A stretch of DNA of 64,000 nucleotides from Adineta vaga (taxonomy: Eukaryota > Rotifera), in contig CP075492.1 in the NCBI GenBank assembly GCA_021613535.1, positions 1,426,001 to 1,490,000 of the forward strand, written 5' to 3'. The translations under genes were made by a program, and so were the position numbers. Positions 58,622 to 64,000 of the stretch are shown here, piece after piece (within the stretch, counting starts at the first letter, position 1; every line of letters begins with the position of its first letter). Under the pieces are notes generated by a model. The model made no database searches and was not told the origin of the DNA. It saw nothing but the letters and a program-made list of their open reading frames with translations.

Positions 58622-59754
58622 TTATAGAAAATATAATATGAAAAGAAAGAGAAGAGAATTTTAAAAAAGAAAAACATTTCAAATGATAACAAATTAAATG
58701 CATAATCATCATTACAAATATTTTACAGAACAGAAAAAAATATGAGAATGAAAATTTCATTTTCTAGGTCGTAAACTTTATTTGATAATAAATTTCTTTT
58801 CTATGATTGAAAAGCTAAATTTTGATCGCACAAGAGATGAGAAATGATAACTATGTTTAAACCCTACGCCTAGAATTACTTTTAAGATTGATTTTTATTC
58901 ATCCGATTAGACTTTGAAAATAAGTCGAAATCGTTTGTCATCCAAACTTGACTCTATTGGAGCTATGCTTTCCGTTTGATATTAACATAAGTATATTTAC
59001 AACTAAAATTATATGACTAGCTGAACTTTTTCTTCGTTGATTTTCGTAATCACTTGTACATCAACGATCAACAACTGATGAGAGGAAACCTCACTTTGAA
59101 TATTTTGTCGATGAAAATGACGTATAGAAGTGTGCTGTTAAAAAATGACTGGATGGTAATCTATCAGATCTCGTTAGTTAAGATGTGATTAAAATTCTAG
59201 TCCAGTACTTTTTGATTTATTAATGTGTGAAACTAAATCAAATTACGGGACAAAACAAAAAAGTACTTCTAATCTTTAATAAAATCTTAGTTTGATCAGA
59301 AAAAAAGAAAATTCCGTTTGTTTAATAAAAGTAAGAAGAATTCCTAGTGAAAAATCTTTTCAAGATAATATTTACGAGCTAAAGAAGTAAATAATTTTCG
59401 TTTTCTAAAACAACAATTTCAAACAGTTTCAATCTACTTATAGATTCGAATATCTTGAGGGTGAGTTTGGGTGTGTGGATTTACAGTAAGAACCAATATC
59501 GATCACACCCTCACCCTCAAGATAGTATAAGTTGTTCTATCTTAGATATGCATGGCAGTATATGTTGTGGTGATAGATGAAAAATTTATCTATCATTATC
59601 CTCTCTGAATCCTCTATCGTTTTTTGACATATGGAATGTTCTAGATCAACATCGGGTACCTCTACTAGTATTATATATTTCTATTGATGTATTTATTTTT
59701 GAATAAAAGCAAAAAAATCATATTGAGGCAATTAGGTTTTATTTCTAGAGCAAG
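58622..59754. other. Intergenic region
   Basis: AT-rich, no gene supported; contains the best-preserved fold-back element (59452-59523) and the 3' end region of the VCBS gene. Confidence 0.5.
59452..59523. repeat. Dispersed fold-back element, 72 bp, best copy
   Basis: Terminal inverted repeat of 14 exact bases: ATCTTGAGGGTGAG (59452-59465) and CTCACCCTCAAGAT (59510-59523), with further G-rich / C-rich arms (TTTGGGTGTGTGG against CACAC) inside. The reference copy for the dispersed motif family. Confidence 0.65.
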
Positions 59755-61337
59755 TTATCGTTTATGTTGTAAGAAAACATTAATGAAAGCTTTCTCTGCG
59801 TTTCGTATTACTATATCGAGTTTATTATCATTATTGAGATCAACGAGTAATATTGACGATGAAACATCAGAAAGTTCACATATAATTTGATTTGTAAATT
59901 GACCAAAGCCATTATTAAGAAGAATAACGATATTGATTGATTTATCATTTGTAACAATTATATCGATTTTTTTATCATTGTTGACATCAGCTAGTACTAT
60001 CAGATTTGGATATTCACCTACTGAATATTGATATTTTTTAATAAATCCTTCATTACCCATATTAATAAAAACAGCAATGTAATTCTCATCACCATATGCA
60101 ATAATTATATCTTGTAATTTATCACGATTAAAATCAGCTATTATCATTGCTGTTGTATTTCCATTGAATTCATAACTTTTTCGAGTATTAAATAAACCCT
60201 GATCATCACCGAATATTATACTGATTGTCGATAAAAATTGATAAAAAAAAATGATATCAGATTTATTATCGTTGTTAATATCAGATACAAGTAAGTTTTC
60301 GAGACCACTTAGTAAATTGTAAATATCCTGTTTCCGAAATGTTCTATTGGCCATATTGTATAAAATCGAGATATTTTTTGAACCGATAGAACCAACGATA
60401 ATATCGGGTTTTCTATCATTATTCATATCTTTTATTGCTAAAACAGTTGTGAATGGTTCAACGTGATATTCAACTTGAGCCATAAATGTGCCATTACCAT
60501 TATTATATAAAATACCTACTGTGCCTAAACCAGTATTAAGAACAATAATATCAGATTTATTGTCATCATTCATATCATGTATTTCTACTGCCAGAGAAAA
60601 AAAACCAGTCTTATAAATAATCGGCGGCATGAATGTACCATCACCATTGTTAAATAAAAGTTTAATCTGACTTGGATAAAGTACAATACCAACAATATCT
60701 GGTCTATTGTCATTATTTACATCTTTAACAGCTATACTTGTGAGTTGATCAGTTTCATACGTATCGGACTTTAAAAACAAACGACCACAATCTATTATAA
60801 ATAGAAAGAAAGAAAAAAAAAAAGAAATGATATTTATTTAATATCAATTCTACCTTCTGTTGCTATAATTAGATTTTCTTTTGTTGTTAATTCTGTTAAC
60901 ATATATTCAGTTTTAAGATTATCTGTTGTTAATTCTGTTATCATATGTTCACTTCTAAGATTATCTGTTGTTGATTCTGTTAACATAAGTTCAGTAGTTG
61001 ATTCTTCAGTCGTTTCCATTACTGATGTTGATGTATAATCTATATCAATTTTTTTCTTTTGAAGAAAAATAACAAGAATAATTATGATAAAAATAATAAG
61101 AATAATGCATAATAATATGAAAAAGAATTTTTTTCTTCTTTGAAAATATTCACATCTATTTAAAAAAAAAGAAAAGATTCTTTTTATAATTTCTAAATAA
61201 AATATACAATATTCTTGTTCGTGTTGTATTTGTATCAATTGATTGAGACTAAAAATAAAATGAAATAAATATTTCTTTTTATAATTATTTATAAGAATGA
61301 AAATTACATTAGAAACGTTAATTCTGTTACTGTTCAT
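59755..61337 (-). CDS. Membrane-anchored VCBS/FG-GAP protein (7 repeats)
   Basis: Exons 61337-61308, 61248-61208, 61155-60854 and 60791-59755 total 1410 nt, giving 469 residues. N-terminus MNSNRINVSN, then a Thr-rich segment ending RTRIL, a juxtamembrane CEYFQRRKK, one transmembrane helix at about 34-55 (FFFILLCIILIIFIIIILVI) and a Ser/Thr/Glu stalk with internal repeats (TELMLTESTTDN, ITELTTDNLKTEYMLTELTT). Then come seven VCBS units with calcium loops (VNNDNRPD, MNDDNKSD, MNNDRKPD, INNDNKSD, FNRDKLQD, VNNDKKID, LNNDNKLD), enough for one seven-bladed propeller. Introns of 59, 52 and 62 nt. The phase-2 junction TT|A TGT GAA TAT matches the kelch gene at 40866 base for base. It is predicted to display the propeller outside the cell. 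The upstream ATG at 61457 lies in AT-rich DNA and was rejected. Confidence 0.85.
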
Positions 61338-62550
61338 CTTTAATATTATTAAAATATAATTTGAGAATATTTTTATATAATTATTATAGAGAGAAAATAT
61401 TAACAGATGGATATAGAAGAAACAAAAATATTGTATTGTTATACGATATTTATTCATAGATTAAATTTTATATTTTCTTTTCTTTTATTCAAAATCCATG
61501 AGCTGTGTAATTCGAATTCGAAAATAAATCATAAAATTTGAGTTAGAGTATTTCTATGAAATATTATCTATATACGATTATACTTCACATAAAATGTTTT
61601 TCTGTAAAAATAGAAATAGTTTTATTTTGTTTGATAATTCTAAGTACATTGATTATAATATTTTCTAATTATAGTTTTCATTCTTCAATCATTAATTAAT
61701 TCTTTAATAGATGAATCAAGATATTTAATATTAAATGATGAAAAAAATGTTGAAATTAAATTATAAAAACATTGAAGATTTCCTTGAAATAAATAACAAA
61801 GTTTGATATAAATCTGGTACAAAATTTATTGAAATATTTTCATAATAAATATGATAAAATGAATATTTTATATGATATTTTAATAATAAATCATATCGAC
61901 AATTATTATAATAAGAGAAATTTGAATATATTTTATTTTAAAAAGATATAATTCATAATTTGTTTTTAATGTTGAATATAAACTATTTGTATGTGTTGTG
62001 TATATTCAATCAATTATTATTGTTGATCGAAAATCTTTAATAAAAATTGTGAATAACTATTAGATATTGTTTTATCTATTAAATTACATATTATATGTAA
62101 AACATTAAAAATATATTTTGATGACATACAAAAATCTCGTATATCAATAAATATTAATGATAGCTAATTCATTCAATATCATCTTTAATTAAATCTGATG
62201 AACATATTTCATTTAATGTATAATTGATTTCAAAAATATCTTTATAATTAATTAAAATATTCATATTCATTATATGGTGAATCTGTTTTAATTTCAGTTT
62301 TTATAATAATAATAAAAAATGAATAATAGAAAACGAGAATAATAAATGATAAAATAAAAAGAAAAAAAGAAATTATGATTAAAAAAGTGATGATTATAAA
62401 ATATGTGAGTAGTTATTGTTGTTCACTTTTTTCGAGAATCTAAGTAAAAGGATCATCCCATTTATGTATCTATTTGACTAATTTCTGATCGTAATGTGAC
62501 ATAAAAAACGCAGTCATCATATCAATAACAATAGTAATGCCACTACGCGT
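61338..62550. other. AT-rich intergenic region
   Basis: About 1.2 kb, extremely AT-rich, with no supported gene on either strand. The part next to 61337 is the presumed promoter of the anchored VCBS gene. Confidence 0.45.
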
Positions 62551-62899
62551 TCAAAATTTACCATTGAGAACATCAGTAGCAGTAAGAACGACAGAAGCAA
62601 TATAAACACCCATCACAATATCTTCTTTTTGAATAAATCGAACTATTTTTTAGTGTAAATCGAGTATTCGAAGAAAGACCAAATAGAAAAAGTAGATTCA
62701 AAGGTAGACATATTGATAATCCTAAAGCTCCTGCAGCAGGCATAACTGATTCAAGAGAATAAGAGATATATTGAAAATTCATGGACATTTCTTTTAGTAA
62801 AAGTGATGATAGAAGAGTTGTTGCATGAACATATTCAAGAGTTAACATTGTGAATAAATCAATGAGACTTATCTCATCTAAGAGTTGATAGGATTTCAA
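62551..62899 (-). pseudogene. Frameshifted membrane-protein remnant
   Basis: The minus frame reads KSYQLLDEISLIDLFTMLTL, then SLESVMPAAGALGLSICLPL, a hydrophobic segment (NLLFLFGLSSNTRFTL). At an A6 run (about 62651) the hydrophobic, coherent sequence jumps one frame and continues RFIQKEDIVMGVYIASVVLT to a stop at 62551; the original frame turns Cys-rich and implausible. I infer a single-base indel in an A run of a polytopic membrane protein. Family not recognised. Confidence 0.3.
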
Positions 62900-63292
62900 T
62901 GATAGAATACCAACTTGAAAAGATATTAACGATATTATATTTGATGTTGATTATAAAATAAAATGAAAGAAAAATACAAGATTCAGCATATTTAATAAAC
63001 GTATTTGTGTATAAATCTATTCTTTTGAAAGGTTATAACATGGCAAGACAAAATATATTCCAGGAAAATAAAACGAAAGAAAATGCTCTTCTTCTATAGA
63101 AAACTAAGAATATGTTATTTCAATTTCAACGTAAAAATCAGCAAAAATTGTGAATATGATATCGTCAAACTAATATTAACAATTACTACTTTGATTATAT
63201 ATTTCGAATAGTTTTCTGAATGAAAGTGACTATGTGAGTTTCATTGTTTTATATGAATTGCTTATAACAAAACATTTTCGTTGTATTCATCA

Positions 63293-63897
63293 TTAATAAA
63301 ACTCTGTAATACCGCCGATAATTTTATTAATTCCTTCAACAATTAAGACTTTGCCATTTCGTAAAAGAGATATTGTGTGTTGACAATGAACTCCTTTCGT
63401 ATAGAACTAGCACGTGACCAAGTATTCGTTAATGGATCATACAATTCATATTCGGAGAGAAAAGAATAACTCATTGTTCCATCAGTAATAAAAACTTTTC
63501 CATTAGTTAACACAGTTGCTGTATGAGCATACCGAAATATATTTAATTTACCTGTTTGTGTCCATTCTAAATATATAATCTATGAATACATTGTTCACTA
63601 ATGAGTAATGTTTATCTGAAAACTCACTTAGCATTTCTCGTAGAAATCGTGTTTCTTGACTACTACTAAGCTATTCATTTACAAAATGTATACTTCAAAC
63701 AATCGATACAGTTAGATCAAAAAGACGAGTAAATATTACGTATTCCTGCAGTTGTTGTTGTTGTTGTTGAAATTATTAATGTAACTGAGTTTTGCTTTGC
63801 TTTAACTAATGCTAAAATAACACCAACTATAACTATTACTATTGTTAAAAAGAAAATGAATAAAAGTCTCTTCCATTTTCTTTGTCAGCATTCATAT
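63293..63897 (-). pseudogene. Second membrane-anchored kelch gene, decayed
   Basis: An anchor exon (about 63897-63739) encodes YEC(stop)QRKWKRLL, a transmembrane helix (FIFFLTIVIVIVGVILALV), then a Thr run (STTTTTTAG). It has the same phase 2 to phase 1 layout as the intact cassettes, but TGA occurs at 63887-63885. After an intron of about 170 nt, the next exon (63566-63293) reads WTQTGKLNIFRYAHTATVLT with a first kelch unit (NGKVFITDG ... EYELYDPLTNTWS). A frameshift near 63395-63405 follows, then HTISLLRNGKVLIVEG and the end ITEFY plus stop at 63293, like the IEFY end of the gene at 40866. Only two kelch units remain, so an internal deletion is likely in addition to the stop and frameshift. 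The extreme N-terminal exons probably lie beyond 63900 or outside the window. Confidence 0.6.
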
Positions 63898-64000
63898 CTA
63901 AATATGCGAGAGAAATAGAGAATTAATAAGTTGTTTTCTTTTTAATCAATTGAAGTTTTACAATGTTTGTAATAAAATTACTTGATCAATTTGAGACTAC
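63898..64000. other. Window edge
   Basis: About 100 bases of AT-rich DNA upstream of the decayed kelch gene; the expected 5' exons of the anchor cassette were not identified here. Confidence 0.3.

Noticed and set aside
61338-61457. Upstream ATG extension of the VCBS gene at 59755
   Set aside because: The longer frame reads through intron sequences; the spliced model starting at 61337 matches the kelch gene exon by exon.

Overview
The window reads as AT-rich eukaryotic nuclear DNA, most probably from a bdelloid rotifer (Rotaria/Adineta/Philodina-like). This is an inference from several signs together: many compact genes with GT..AG introns of about 50-70 nt; divergent rhodopsin-like GPCRs; ADP-ribosyltransferase-fold genes; VCBS/FG-GAP, NHL and kelch beta-propeller genes; an ordinary 451-residue alpha-tubulin and an animal-type tRNA-Thr; and genes with fungal-like or plant/bacterial-like architecture (an OLE1-type desaturase fused to cytochrome b5, a SABATH methyltransferase). 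No transposase, reverse transcriptase, CRISPR array or operon was seen.

Layout. 0.7-7 kb: a membrane-anchored protein with 28 VCBS repeats (+) and a secreted NHL-repeat protein (-). 8.7-10.6 kb: a tandem-ART protein. 11.7-12.9 kb: LRR and F-box pseudogenes. 14.4-16.4 kb: alpha-tubulin in eight exons. 17.8-33.8 kb: four GPCR genes and one GPCR remnant, with a secreted helical protein carrying a furin-like site and a hydrophobic segment (19.9-22.5 kb), and an Mpv17/PMP22-family gene (30.7-31.5 kb). 34.9-38.9 kb: a small secreted protein, a second ART gene, tRNA-Thr(AGT), another secreted protein, and a two-exon cystine-knot-like peptide. 40-42.5 kb: a flavoprotein fragment and a membrane-anchored kelch gene with one in-frame stop. 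44.3-47.6 kb: ricin-B lectin exon, CAP-domain gene, GPCR. 48.8-50.3 kb: desaturase. 51-56 kb: decayed genes. 56.7-58.6 kb: a SABATH methyltransferase and a secreted alpha/beta hydrolase whose ends converge with 9 bp between them. 59.8-63.9 kb: a second anchored VCBS gene, a membrane-protein remnant and a second kelch remnant.

Two themes stand out. First, four beta-propeller loci (two VCBS, two kelch) share one 5' design: a short cytosolic N-terminus, then an exon entered in phase 2 and left in phase 1 that encodes a Cys-containing juxtamembrane segment, one transmembrane helix and the start of a stalk, then the propeller. It looks like a shuffled surface-display cassette. Second, many loci keep a long open frame broken by only one or two stop codons or a single frameshift, suggesting recent gene decay, polymorphism or readthrough. 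Between genes there are scattered degenerate fold-back sequences with arms related to ATCTTGAGGGTGTGGG.

Exon joins were derived by hand from frame, splice dinucleotides and domain continuity. They were checked by whether summed exon lengths divide by three. All family assignments are by motif recognition, not database search.
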